Shown one piece after another: positions 24,007 through 36,117 of a stretch of DNA of 64,000 nt. Numbering within the stretch: the stretch's first letter is position 1; every line of letters begins with the position of its first letter. The stretch comes from Sipunculus nudus (taxonomy: Eukaryota > Annelida > Sipuncula > Golfingiida > Sipunculidae). Made by a program: the position numbers and the translations under genes. Location: positions 22,607,867-22,671,866 of the forward strand of contig CM049308.1 in the NCBI GenBank assembly GCA_026874595.1, written 5' to 3'. The notes under the pieces were generated by a model. The model made no database searches. It saw nothing but the letters and a program-made list of their open reading frames with translations, and was not told where the DNA came from.

Positions 24007-25560
24007 ACCTTGTGTCTATCCAGCTATTTTATTAGTCATCTAGCTTTTTTATTGCAGAGTGGGTATTACTACATTTAGAGAGATACAGGCAGTGCTTCAA
24101 AACGGTTTAAGGGGCTCTTGCTTGCGTGCTTGCTTGCTGATGATATATCCAGCCCCGTTTTTCCGGGGTTGGTTTATTTCGTGGTGCAGAGGGTCAGGTG
24201 CACCAGGATCTATTTCGCTTAGAATCAACATGTAGGCACAAGCAAGAGCGGTTATTGCCTTCTAGTCTCCAGGCACGGTGCCATAACGCACAAGGAACGG
24301 ATAAAATCTACATTCTCACCTCAGAAAAAAGAAGAATTTCATATTCTATGACACACCAGTAGTGCGTCTCCGTTGATGCTTCATTATAACCTCCCACTCT
24401 TCTACCTACGATTTTTGTACAAAAGATGATGTTGCATCCATTGTTATCCTTGTGATAAATGCTTCTGTGTAAATGTATGTGAGGCGCCATTGGCCTAAGG
24501 CACAGCGCTTCGTGAATAGCTATAACAAGAGCTTTTAAATGTATAGTTACATATGGCATAAGTGACCACGTGCATGAGCTTGTATTTCTTCAGGATATCC
24601 TCGAGGTATATCATATATATATATATATATATATATAATATTTTGGGCAGTGAGATGCTCCTCGAGAGAGAACTGACAGAAACTGTTAATTGTTCACAAT
24701 ATTAAGGCTTCGTTCTGATATTGCATCTATGCAACATGTCTACTTTTAAGAGTTTTTTCACTTCAGAACAAGTAACGCGCATTTCAGATTTAACATTTTA
24801 TCTCACAAGCCAGAGTACTGGGGGGTTGTGCAGTGTCTTAATCTCTAGTTATAATAAGCTTTTACTCATTCTGTATAAAAACATTATGTAACCAACTTGC
24901 ACTGGAATTTTTGGGGGTCAAATTGTTATTACAGATATATAGTGCATCTCAAACAATCTCTGCTTTGTTATGTGGCATTCTGCTTTTGCAAGTCATGTTT
25001 ATTTTGCCTTCACTGATAATAGATTATAAATTTACACATTATATATCATGAATATGTATAAGATTTAAGAGAACTAGGTTTTTAATGGCTAGATTAATAC
25101 CAAGCATGTACAGCAGAGAGTGGAAAATGATTGGATATACAAAGGAATGACGGATGGATGGACCAGGGATGTGTGCTATTTCTTTGATTTACGGGATTAG
25201 TGTAGTAGTGATTATGTTAGCATATCAGTAGCAGTAATATCATTTGTATTTTTATTGCATTTTAATGTTTATAAAAAGTAATCAGCTGCACATCTGATGT
25301 ATTGTACAAACAAGTCTCTTATGAGCAAAAGTCCCGCTTTGATCGTGTAGAGTGACTTCTTATGTAAATTGCATGGTCTGTATACTCCCTTTCTATCTAG
25401 AACAGGGTTCATTTGTACGTCAGAGATGGATATATACCCGGTCATTAGGAGGGAACGTGATTTGCTGTACCTTGCTGGGCATTCATTGCCTATTGTAATC
25501 ACTGTTTGTAAGAGCCATGGATCCATTTACATCAATAAAAGGACCTCGCCTGGTGATACC
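24007..25560 (+). other. SPTBN: Beta-spectrin 3' UTR (putative)
   Basis: Mostly unique sequence after the stop. The first convincing cleavage signal is AATAAA at 25534-25539, followed from about 25590 by a GT-rich stretch (tgtgactgtgtgtgtttgt), as expected downstream of a cleavage site. An (AT)n run sits at 24612-24637. An AATAAA overlaps the stop codon but has no GT-rich element nearby. Confidence 0.55.
25534..25539 (+). terminator. Polyadenylation signal AATAAA
   Basis: Canonical hexamer with a downstream GT-rich element about 50-75 bases later; the best candidate end for the beta-spectrin transcript. Confidence 0.55.
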
Positions 25561-26739
25561 GTGTTCCTCGATTTCTCATGTGCATTCATCTGCGTGTGAC
25601 TGTGTGTGTTTGTAGGTCAATGGGGTTTACTAGAACTCCCTTAATGTGGTATATCATTTGTTAAAATACATTTAGAAAAGGTAAAACTACAATTGAAAAT
25701 TCATCCTAGGTTTTGAATGCCCCAAAAAATGTTTAGGGCTGCTGAGGCTTCTCCTGAAAACTGAATGCAATGAGGAAAAAAAAAACAAATGAGCAGCAGT
25801 CTATGCACCGATTGGATGTGGGCTAAATTGAACTAATTAGTACACTACATCAAGGAATTTATGGAAGTCAATTGTAAGAGTCCTCTGCATGAGGAAATTC
25901 CTGCCTGTGTGTGTATGTGAGAGTACATACTGAGCTACAGAAATTCCTTTTTTGAGGTTTGCTCAGTGCCTTGTATAATTTGATTTTCCTCTATAGTCAA
26001 AGCAGGGTAATTTCTCCTTGACATGTAAAGTTGTACCTTGTCCCAAAATGTTGTTAATAAAAAAACTTGGCTAATAAAATTCCCACTAAATGCACTGACA
26101 AGATATAAAGGTTTCCAGTAGATATTAATCAAATAAATGAAGGAAACCTTTGACACACATTAGTCTGAACAAAGGTAGATATTAGTATGTGAAAGCCTGC
26201 AGTTTTATCCTTTACACTGGTTTGCAGGCTGTGTTTCTACCAGGGTTAACATTCTGAAATTCAAATCTTGTCAAGGTAACCACAAGATAATGACATTTCA
26301 ACATCAAGGGTTGTTTCCAGTGCAACGAGGTTAGGAGGAATTTCCCTGACATGCAGCCGTTAAGGAGATGTGGGTGATAACAGATCTGCAAGATATGGTT
26401 TTGGCAAAATGGGTCACAGTGACCTAAATTCCAGGTCATGAAGTTCTAATAACGTAAAAGAATAATTCTAGTGTTCGAAATGAAAATTAATTTAACCATG
26501 TACCAGTACATATTACCAAAGACAGTATCAAGATGATGAATGTCAAAAGACTGGGTGCCTGTATGAACATCAATTTGGAAAGGCTTACAGGATTAATGCG
26601 AACCTGTGCAAAGGGATATACATCCGGTATAATGCTTCCATGCGGGGCCATAATTTTTCAAGTGCATGTATGACATGTATATGTACAATGCAAGTCCTAA
26701 ACAGTTTGAACCCAAGTATAGGCAGCAATTACTCAAACG
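25561..26739. other. Intergenic, mostly unassigned
   Basis: No gene seen. From about 26210 it reads as diverged repeat; 26412-26424 is a perfect GGTCAnnnTGACC palindrome. Confidence 0.45.
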
Positions 26740-27272
26740 TCACTCCTGAATACTGGCATGGATGTACACAACATAAAATGATTGTTGGTGGTGCCACCAA
26801 TCTTGTGTACGAGAAAGTCACCATGATCAAAGATGTATGGACATGCAAAATTCCAGGCTGTCACTTCAAATCACTCTTGAGGTATGTGCACAAATCCATG
26901 AAAGTTGAAATCCAAAAACAATTGTAGGTGGTGCCACAAGTCTTGTATACAACAAAATTATCAGAGGTATGTAATACATAATTTCAGGCTGATATGTCAA
27001 ATCCCTCCTGAGAAATAAGCAGGGAGATATGTACACTGTGCAAAAATTATTGTAGCTGGCGCTACAAGTTTTGTATATGACAGCTATCCGATATGTATAG
27101 ATATGCACCATTTCAGGCTGATATATCAAATCCCTCCCGAGAAGTAAGCAGGACATTGTGCAAAAAACATTGCAGTTGGCGATACAAGTCTTATGTAAGA
27201 TGAAGCCATCAAAGATGCACAAACAAATCAAAATGTTGGACAATTGATCAAACTTCCCTTGAGTCAGGTGCA
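26740..27272 (+). repeat. Tandem array, period about 120-143 bp
   Basis: Four units beginning near 26780, 26923, 27049 and 27169. Each has a GGTGGTGCCACC-like core, a 'tcttgtgtacga' block, then 'catttcaggctgat' and 'aaatccctcctgag'. Short ORFs across it are broken and do not persist between units. Confidence 0.7.
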
Positions 27273-28102
27273 CAGGGCTGACTTAGCTCAGGTGAGAAAG
27301 TCAGTTGCCCTGAGTGATCCTGAACTAATTGCCAGCTGTGGCTACTGCACTTGGTAAACTCTTGTCCTGTACCTGGCTGCACTGAGTGAATTCTTGACCT
27401 GTTGTGAAATCTTATACAGTTGGTAGTCTGCCAAGCTATTTACAGATACAGAAAAAAATTTGGGATGTCGCCAAATCAGTTTATACATACTGAAAGGCTG
27501 GCTTCAATGCTTTTGTAAGCACATATTCATAAGATTTTTTTTAATCAATATGTTTAGAATAATAACATATGCCTATTGAAAGCAAAATCAGAATACAGAT
27601 ACATTTTATTCATGGATCTATCTTACACATAAGCTGGATATGGACACCAAATTTTTATGTTACATGTACAGCTCTGCTTATATACTCAAAGAGCTCAGTC
27701 TGTTAATACAATAAATCTACTAGTTTTGTTTACCAAAGTATCTTACAGTCCTTTCATTATTAAAGGTCTAATATTTAATCCAAAAAGTCATTTAAGTAAA
27801 CTTGAACAAGGGCCACCTAAGAATAATTTTTGTGCTATATATTACAGAAGTTGAAACAATAGTTTTGCAGAAGAAGACTATTGCATACATCAGTTTGAAA
27901 TGGGCTTACTAATGGCTACAAGACCACCTTCAGCTTTCTATGAATCTACCAAAAATCTATGAACCCAATCTGTTCTTATACCATTGAAAGAACCCTACTC
28001 TAGGATAATTATTGTGAAAAATTAAACCATTTAGCTTGAAATTTTCATCATGAAATATATTTAAGCTGAATGAGGCTAAAATTAGGAGGTTTTTGCCCGT
28101 TA

Positions 28103-29980
28103 ACTAGGGACCCATGGGTCTTGACGCTCAGCTGCATTTGTCTAAAAGGATATATGTTTATGAGGTTTTCCAAAATACTGGTCCTGTGATCAGTTTGAAG
28201 CCAACCTGTCTACCCAAACTTGAGTTATCATCCATAAACTAATTTGTGAATGGATGGGCCCTGTGACCATAACCTTTGACCTTGTGACCCCAAAAAAGGC
28301 AACTTCCCCTATTGGCAGGTGCACCACATGATGATGATGATGGAAGGATTGAGATGAAAAGTTTGGCTTAAAATGCATCCACAATCTTTCTAAAGTGGTG
28401 GGTCCTGTGACCTTGACCTTTGATCTCATGAACCCAGAATCAACAGTTCTTACTTTAGTGGTGGGCTATATATTAGTCAAGTTTGAAACCAATATTTCAA
28501 ACCAAACTGGTGTTATCATCTGGAAACTAATGTGTAGATTGATGGCCCCCATGACCTTGTCCTTTGACATTGTGACCCTAAAATCCACAAGATACTTCCA
28601 CTATTGGCAGGTGAGCAACATCTGGAAGATGGTGGTTATTGGTGGGTCATAAATATGTCAAAATTGAAACCAATATGTCAATCCAAATTGGAGTTATCAT
28701 CTAGAAATAAATATGTGAACAGATGGGCCCCTGTGACAATGACTTTTGACCTTGTGACCCCCAAATCAATCAGGTTCTTCTCCTATTGGCAGCTTTGCTA
28801 TATGTGCAAGATTGAAGGTTTGGGATGAAAAGTTTGGCTGAAAATGCATCCACAATCTTTCTAAATAAGTGGGTACTGTGACCTTGACCTTTGACCTCAT
28901 GACCCCAAAACTGAACAGAATCTTCCCCTATTGGCAGGTTAGCTGCTCGAAGATGTAAGGTTTGGGATGAAAAGTTTGGCTTCGAATGCATATGATTCTT
29001 TTTAAAGAAATGAGTCCTGTGACCTTGACCTTTGACTGTTAGACCCCAAAATCGACACGGTTCTTACTTTACTGGTAAGTCATATATAAGTTAAGTTTGA
29101 AACCAATATGTCAAACTAAACTAGAGTTATCATCTGGAAACTAATTTGTGAACAAATGGCCCCTGTGACCTTGACCTTTGACCATGTGACCCCAAAGTCA
29201 TTTATGCTCTACCCATAGTGGCAAGCCAGCTAAATGCGCAAAATGGAAAGTTTGGGATGAAAAGCTTGGCTTAAAATGCAGCCATAATCTTTTTAAATAA
29301 GTGAGTCCTGTGACCTTTGACCTCATGACCCCAAAATCATTTAGGTTCTTGCTTTAGTGGTGGGTCATATGTAAGTCAAGTTTGAAATCCATGTGTCAAT
29401 CCAACCTGGAGTTATCATCTGGAAACAAATTTGTGTGGATGGACGGATGGACAGACGGAGAGCCAGACAGACAGACAGAGTGATAACTATATGGCATCCA
29501 CTTGTGATCAATAAACACACCAGGTTTTGGGACACTAGATGTAATAACAGCTGTTAAACTGACATGATTGTTGTCATTTTATAGTAAAAAAATTGAAAAA
29601 TATTTGTTAAAATAACAAAAAATACAGGTGGCGCTACCATTTTTCGGGAACTGACAAAACTAGTCATTGTCAATATTCAAGGCAAGATTCATGACAATCC
29701 ATGCATTAATTATCAAGATATTGGAGGTTTTGTATTATATTTTTGATTATTCTGGGGGGTAGTTTCAAGCCCCATAGGTTGGAGGATATAAGTCACAGTA
29801 ACCTAATTTCAGGTTTCCGAGGAGATTTTTTATTGACCTCCTTGGATATTGACTAAGAAGTCGCTAGGAGCCACAGTTACGATTTGTGCCCTGCTAACGG
29901 ACTGCCGGACAGCCAGACGGCCAACGGACAAAGCGCCATTCCTATACCTCAGTTGACTTACAGTCAGCTGAGCTAAAAAC
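28103..29980 (+). mobile_element. Hairpin-ended repeat element carrying half-site array
   Basis: Left end AGGGACCCATGGGTC (28106) followed by GCTCAGCTG; right end CTCAGTTGACTTACAGTCAG then CTGAG near 29951-29975, preceded by ACGG/CAGACGG-type repeats. The interior is a tandem array (28190-29440), a GACGGA/CAGA-rich stretch near 29430-29480 and one unit of the GGTGGCGCTACC type at 29632. It may be a composite of two insertions. Confidence 0.55.
28190..29440 (+). repeat. Tandem array, period about 145 bp, rich in TGACCT half-sites
   Basis: About eight units, each with a block of the form CCTGTGACCTTGACCTTTGA near 28261, 28405, 28550, 28733, 28879, 29020, 29165 and 29307. Two spacer types alternate irregularly: one with 'gatgaaaagtttggctt', one with 'agtttgaaaccaatatgtca'. 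Confidence 0.8.
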
Positions 29981-30163
29981 TTGTCAAAGTAGTTGGGGCC
30001 ACAAAAACCTCAATATCAAATACAAGTCATGCGATCAACATTTGCATAAACCTTGGTGATGCTAGCTCCTGTCGTTTCTGTGATTGTTATGTTAGTATGC
30101 TTACTTGACCAAATTCATGTACCTCAGCCAAAATTCATCATACCCAAACCATTTAACACAAGT

Positions 30164-32375
30164 GGCCCATGGGCCATGACGCTCAGCTGAATTCAAGGAA
30201 TGTTGAACAATGTGCAAAATGACTGCCAGAGTGCAAACGAATCATGAATTTTGTGAAAAGTCCTTAGAAATGGGTTTCAGTGGGCTTTTGGACAGATGAC
30301 AACTTCATTTGAAGGTCTCATAAATAGAAAAAATTGCGTAAAAATTTGGAAAAAATACAGGGAGTGCCACCAGTCTGCAGGAACTGATGAAACACTCCAT
30401 GATCAATTTATATCCAAAGAATCATGGCTATCAAGGCATTAGTTATTCAGATACTGGAGCTTTTGTATCAAATTTTTAATTATTCTTGGAGGTATTTATG
30501 AGCCCTATAGCTCGGAGAACATGGGTAACAGAAACCTAATTTCAGGTTTCCAAGGAGATTTTTCATTAGTCTCCCTGGATGTCAAGTAAGAAGATTCTAG
30601 GTACAGCAGTTACAGTTTGTGGCATGTTAACAGATGACCACTTCATTTGAAGGTCTCATAAATAGAGAAAAAAATGCCTAAAAAATTGAAAAAAATACAG
30701 GTAGCGCCACCAGTTTGCAGGAACTGATGGAACACTCCATGATCAGTATGCCTGCAAAGAATCATGGAGATCAATGCATTGGTTATTCAGATACTGGAGT
30801 TTTGTATCATATTTTTAATTATTCTGAGGGGTACTTACTACAAAGGATATGGGTAACAGAGACCTAATTTCATGTTTTCACAGAGACTTTTCATGAACCT
30901 CCCTTGATGCCAAGTTAGAAGAATCTAGGTCCAGCGGTTAAGATTTGTGCCCTGTTAACAGATGACAGCTTCTTTGAAGGTCTCAAAAATAAAGAAAAAA
31001 TTTTGTAAAAATTAAATTAATAAAGATGGCGCCACCAGTTTGCAGGAACTGATTGAACATCCAATGATCAATATTCATGCAAAGAATTGTGGTCATCAAT
31101 GCTGTGGTTATTCAGATACTCGAGCTTTTGTATCAAATTTTGCATTATTCTGGGGGGTACTTCGGAGCCCCATAGCTCCAAGGATATGGGTAACAGAGAC
31201 CTAATTTCAGGTTTTCAAGGAGATTTTTCATGGACCTCCCTGGATATAAAGTAAGAAGATTCCAGGTCCAGTGGTAACGATTTGTGCCCTGTTAACTGAT
31301 TACAGTTTCATTGAGGTTTGAAAATAAAAGAGAAAAAATTTGCAAAAATTTGAAAAAATACAGGTGGCGCCACCAGTCTGCAGGAAGTGATGGAACATCC
31401 CATGATCAATATTCATGCAAAGAATCTTGATGATCACTGCAGTGGTTATTCAGATACTTGAGCTTTTGTATCAAATTTTGCATTATTCTGGGGGATACTT
31501 CAGAGCCCCATAGCTCTGAGGTTTTGGGTAACAGAGACCTAATTTTCAGTTTCCAAGAAGACTTTTCATTGGCCTCTCTGCATGTCAAGAAAGAAGATTC
31601 TAGGTCCAGCTGTTATGATTTGTGCCCTGTTAACAGATTACCGCATCTTTTAAGCTATCAAAAATAGAGAAAGAAAATTGTAAAATATAGAAAAAATACC
31701 GGTGGCGCTACCAGTCTGCAGAAACCGATGAAACACTCCATGATCAATATCCATGTAAATAATCATGGTGATCAATGCATTAGTTGTTCAGATATTTGAG
31801 TTTTTGTATCAAATTTTCATTATTCTGGGGGGTACTTCAGAGCCCCATAGCTTGAAGAATCTGGGTAACAGAGACCCAATTCCAGGTTTCCAAGGAGACT
31901 TTTCATGGGCCTCCCCGCATGTCAAGATAGAAGATTCAAGGTCCAGTTGTTACGATTTGTGCCCTGTTAACAGATGACTGCATCTTTTAAGGTCTCTAAA
32001 ATAGAGAAAAAAAATCGAAAAATACAGGTGGCGCCACCAGTCAGCAGGAACTGATGGAACATCTCATGATCAATATGTATGCCAAAAATCATGACCATCA
32101 GTGATGTAGTTAATGAGATATAGAAGTTTTTGTATGAAATTTTTGACTATTCTGGGGGGTACTTTGGGGCCCCATAGCTCGAAGGATATGGGTAACAGAG
32201 ACCTTATTTCAGGTTTCCAAGGAGATTTTTTCATGGACCTCCCTTGATGTGAAGTTTGAAGATTCCAGGTCCAGCGGTTACGATTTGTGCCCTGTTAACG
32301 GACGGACGGACGGACAGACGGACGACGGACAAAGAGTGATCGCTATAGCTCAGATAACTTTCAGTCAGCTGAGCT
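30164..32375 (+). mobile_element. Hairpin-ended repeat element carrying 335-bp array
   Basis: Left end ACAAGTGGCCCATGGGCCAT (30164) plus GCTCAGCTGA; right end (ACGG)n at 32299-32325, then AGCTCAGATAACTTTCAGTC and AGCTGAGCT to about 32375. The interior is six tandem units. Ends match those at 28103, 45157, 45981 and 1393-4003. Confidence 0.7.
30240..32290 (+). repeat. Tandem array, period about 326-342 bp
   Basis: Six units; the block 'GGTGGCGCCACCAGTCTGCA' and 'ggaactgatggaac' recurs near 30359, 30700, 31027, 31363, 31702 and 32027. Each also has 'tattctggggggtactt' and 'gggtaacagagacctaattt'. No lasting ORF. Confidence 0.85.
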
Positions 32376-32734
32376 AAAAACTTGAGAGAGCTCGTCTCTA
32401 GGATCATTCCTGTGAAATATTGAACAAGGCCTACCGGCCTAATGCGAACCTGTGCAAAGTTTGGGAGTATGAATGGAGGTTTATTTTTAAAATTTAATAT
32501 TGATTCTCTTAAGTCCTGCATATCTACCTTAGTCATTATGTTTTCAGCAAAATGGACGTTTCGGACCTGCGAGTTTCAGACTAGGACATTTTTTAAACTA
32601 GAATATGGGTAGTCGACAAGCGACTATGTGTATCCGCAGAAATCAGAGTGGGACGGGTGAAGTGAGGCATGGATTAAGTGGCAAGGGGAATAGAGTGAGG
32701 TGTGTTCATATGAGCATGGATGTCTGTAGCGTCA

Positions 32735-33300
32735 ACGTGAATGAAGGTGATGCCACTTGTCATAAAATCGAGAAAATTGTCCAGGATGTATAAACCTGCA
32801 AAATTTCAGGTGGATAAGTCTAACCACTGCTGAGATATGAGTGATTTCATCCCAAGGCATATGAACAGACGGACGCTGTGCATAAGTGGTTGCAGGTGGC
32901 GCCACCAGTTTTGCCTATGATGAAGAGCAATGTGAGATCTATAAACAAACAAAATTTTGGCCCAATCGGTCAAACTGTTCCCGATATATGAGCTTGAATG
33001 TCTGCAGAGTAAACGTGAATGTAGGTGGCGCCACCTGTCATAAAATCGAGAAAGCTGTCCAGGATGTATAAACCTGCAAAATTTCAGGTGGATAAGTCAA
33101 ACCACTTCTGAGATATGAGTGATTTTATCCCAAGGCAGATGAATAGATGGACGCTGTGCTAAAGTGGTTGCAGGTAGAGCCACCAGTTTTGCCTATGATA
33201 TAGATCCATGTGAGATCTATACACATGCAAAATTTTGGCCCAATCGGTCAAACGGTTCCCGAGATATGTGGGTTTATGTGTGGAAACAGACGCACAAATG
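32735..33300 (+). repeat. Tandem array, period about 140 bp (280-bp dimer)
   Basis: Four units at about 32743, 32893, 33026 and 33173; units 1/3 and 2/4 are most alike, so the repeat moves as a 280-bp dimer. Units contain GGTGGCGCCACC or a variant and 'gagatatg'. Confidence 0.75.
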
Positions 33301-33639
33301 GACGCTGGGCAAAAAAGTTTTTTTCAAACTGTTGAAAGATATAGCTCCAATAATCTGGGAATTCTGCATCTTGACATTGTGGCTAGACGTATAGACACAT
33401 TGTCTAGACACCCGCCAGAGCCAGGTCAGTTGCCATGGTGATGTCTGGACCCCACCTGTTTGTAATGAGTGACCTCTTGACTCCCCTTCTGAAACTCAGC
33501 ATGTTGTCAAATCTGTTTTCAAACACAGAAAGCCTTTTTCAATTGGCTACACTGCTTTTTTAAAGCTGCATTTACCCAATCTATTCTTATAAAACTGGCA
33601 GAACCCTACCATAGAGAAATTCTCGTAAAGTTTTAACCA

Positions 33640-34640
33640 ATCAGCTTAACAGTTCATCATAAAACAGTGTATAAGCTAGAAAAGTCAAAAATTACATTTT
33701 CGCTTGTAAAAAACAGAACAATGTAGGTGGCGCCACCAATACCTTAATTAAAGATATGACATATGTGACAAACATTGGTATAATATTTGGTGGTTATAGC
33801 AGTAGCCGTTTCGAGATTTTAATTTTAGTGTGCTTTTTTGGGCAGATGACTAACTCGGCCAAAAATCTCTGAATTTGAACCATTCGAACAAACTTGAAAA
33901 AGAATGTTCCAGGGATCATTTCTTGGCTGGACAGTTTCGGAGAAGAAGATTTTTAAAGCTTTTTTAGCTTTTCCCTATAAAATCCAAGAAAATGCAGTTA
34001 GAAAAAAAATAAACAAAATCCATTAGTTTTTCAGATGACTGATTATTTGCAAAAAATTTGGTGATGCTCACTTCTGCCATTTTTGAGAAAGCTATGGTTA
34101 ACGTACAGACGACACACAACGCACGACAAACGACGCAGCACCATCGCACAAGCTCACAGGTTCACTAACAATTTGGCAGTATGAATTCAGAGAAGCAGAT
34201 TTTAAAAGGTTTTCAAGCTTTTCCCCATAAAATGTATATATAAATTATACAAGTTAATGCAGCTGGTGCCACAAAAAGCCGAATTCCAAAAACATTTGAT
34301 ATGTGACAGATTTAAAATTATTTCTATGGGTTATTGTACTGATGGCTGATGGCCCCTGTACATAAAAGGTTTGTGCAGGTGGCGCCACCAATACCTCAAT
34401 TTCAAATATGGCTCATGCAGCCAACATTTGGCTAAACTTGGTGATGATAGCTCGAGCCATTTCAGATATTGTAATTTTAAAGATTTTTTAGCTTTTTACC
34501 TATAAAATCTAAGTAAATGCAGATAACCACTAAATGAGCAAAATCCAAGTTTTTTAGATAAATGATTTTTGCATAAAATTTGATGATGCTAGCTCCCGCC
34601 GTTTTTGAGATAGTACTGGTTACCATTCAGACGATGGCCG
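33640..34640. repeat. Diverged repeat units with GGTGGCGCCACC
   Basis: Perfect palindromes at 33726-33737 and 34378-34389, each followed by 'aatacct'. Surrounding text ('tttttagcttttccctataaaatc', 'gatgatagctc') recurs within the block. No gene seen. Confidence 0.6.
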
Positions 34641-34956
34641 AAGGCTGATGCCACACCATCACATAAGCTCACGTTTGCTAAAAATTTACCCCTTTTATTT
34701 TCTACCATTTCAAACATTAGCCACACTGATGCAGTCCCTGGTCTCCTAAGAAATGTAACCAGTGTCAGTCTGATAAGCTTCATAATCATGTTAAATCTTA
34801 TACCACATTTCAAAATCTTTATCTAGTGAAAACATTTTTCTGGTTAACTTGGAATACAAAACTTCAAATTCCATCACGCAAACAAATCTTACGTTTCCTT
34901 GGGTTTTCAAACTAAAGATAACCCCAAAACACTGGAACTTGTGAATATGCAAATAA

Positions 34957-34962
34957 TTTATT
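34957..34962 (-). terminator. Candidate polyadenylation signal AATAAA
   Basis: TTTATT on the plus strand, at the edge between unique sequence and repeats. Not distinguishable from nearer AATAAA words without transcript data. Confidence 0.35.
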
Positions 34963-36064
34963 AAGCATTTTATATATACATGAACATATAAAGGATACCT
35001 GAGGGGTTAACAGGCTGCATACTTTCCTAAAACATTCAAATAATATTTTGCTTGTTGAACATATAAATATACAATGAATAACAGCATCTTTGTGTCCGAG
35101 GAGAAAGAGGCATGCAAAAAGCATACATTATTATGAATAGTTAATGCTTGTGGCTGTCTTAGGTGAAAGAGTTGGGAGAGGTAAAAAATCAGACATCTAC
35201 TAGGAGTCCTTTCAATATTACAGTGAAACCTGTGTAATAAGTTAAAGACAACCTGTGGGACTGACCAAAAGTGGTCTTTAAGTCACAGTAGTCCTGTTAG
35301 ACAGATGGTCTTTCAGACAGGTTCTACAGTATTTATCAAATATGCCTGGTACAAGGATTAATTAAAAGACCCTTAAGCTTGAACAACTTAAAGTTGCTAG
35401 AAGCTAGTGTCCTCAGAAATACAAACCAATTAAGGAAACATTTGAATTTGAGGATATGGCAGGGGGAAACTTGTAAAAGAGAGCTAAGTAAAATTAAATC
35501 CACAGAAGTTTTCAACTCAAAATCCACTGCAGATCTTTAAATTTGCTGTTTGGAACCAAATCTGCAGCATATTTGGTTAACATGTAAATTACTGGTGTGT
35601 ATCAGTTTGTGCAAAAGCCTTGCTTTATATATCTGACTAGTCAAACCAGTACTTCTTGACACAAATAATTATATATACATCATGTTCATCCAATACTGGG
35701 CAGCTTGTCATATTCACATTCATGTAAAATTATACAGCACAAAATGATATGCATATTTCCTACCTCTCAAGGCAGCCTATATTTTTCTACCTCTACTATG
35801 GAGGATATAGAACACCCTTTTTAAGCCTTCATTTCAAAAGTGCCCTGGTCTGTTAAAGGAATAATGGTGCTACCGGCAGGTCTTCACTGGAATATCAAAA
35901 TATTTACTTTTTTTCTGACGGGATAAAATTCAAAACGGCACAGACACCATCAAGAGGTAATCCTAACCATTTCTGTATATATTAATAATATAAACCTGAT
36001 AACAAATTTATAAAATTGGACTTCGCCAAAGAATGCTGTGGAAAGGCTCAAAATAATGTCATTA

Positions 36065-36117
36065 AATCCTGGTTCCTGGGCCATGGAAAGTTACAACCAA
36101 GCCCAGGAACCAGGATT
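36065..36117 (-). other. Perfect 17-bp hairpin in putative 3' UTR
   Basis: Arms AATCCTGGTTCCTGGGC (36065-36081) and GCCCAGGAACCAGGATT (36101-36117) are exactly complementary, with a 19-base loop. GC-rich against an AT-rich surround. Confidence 0.8.

Noticed and set aside
26640-26927. 95-codon ORF over the GGTGGTGCCACC array; similar short ORFs at 32605-33394
   Set aside because: The frame is broken in every neighbouring unit. The similarity between units is at DNA level, so these are repeat reads rather than genes.
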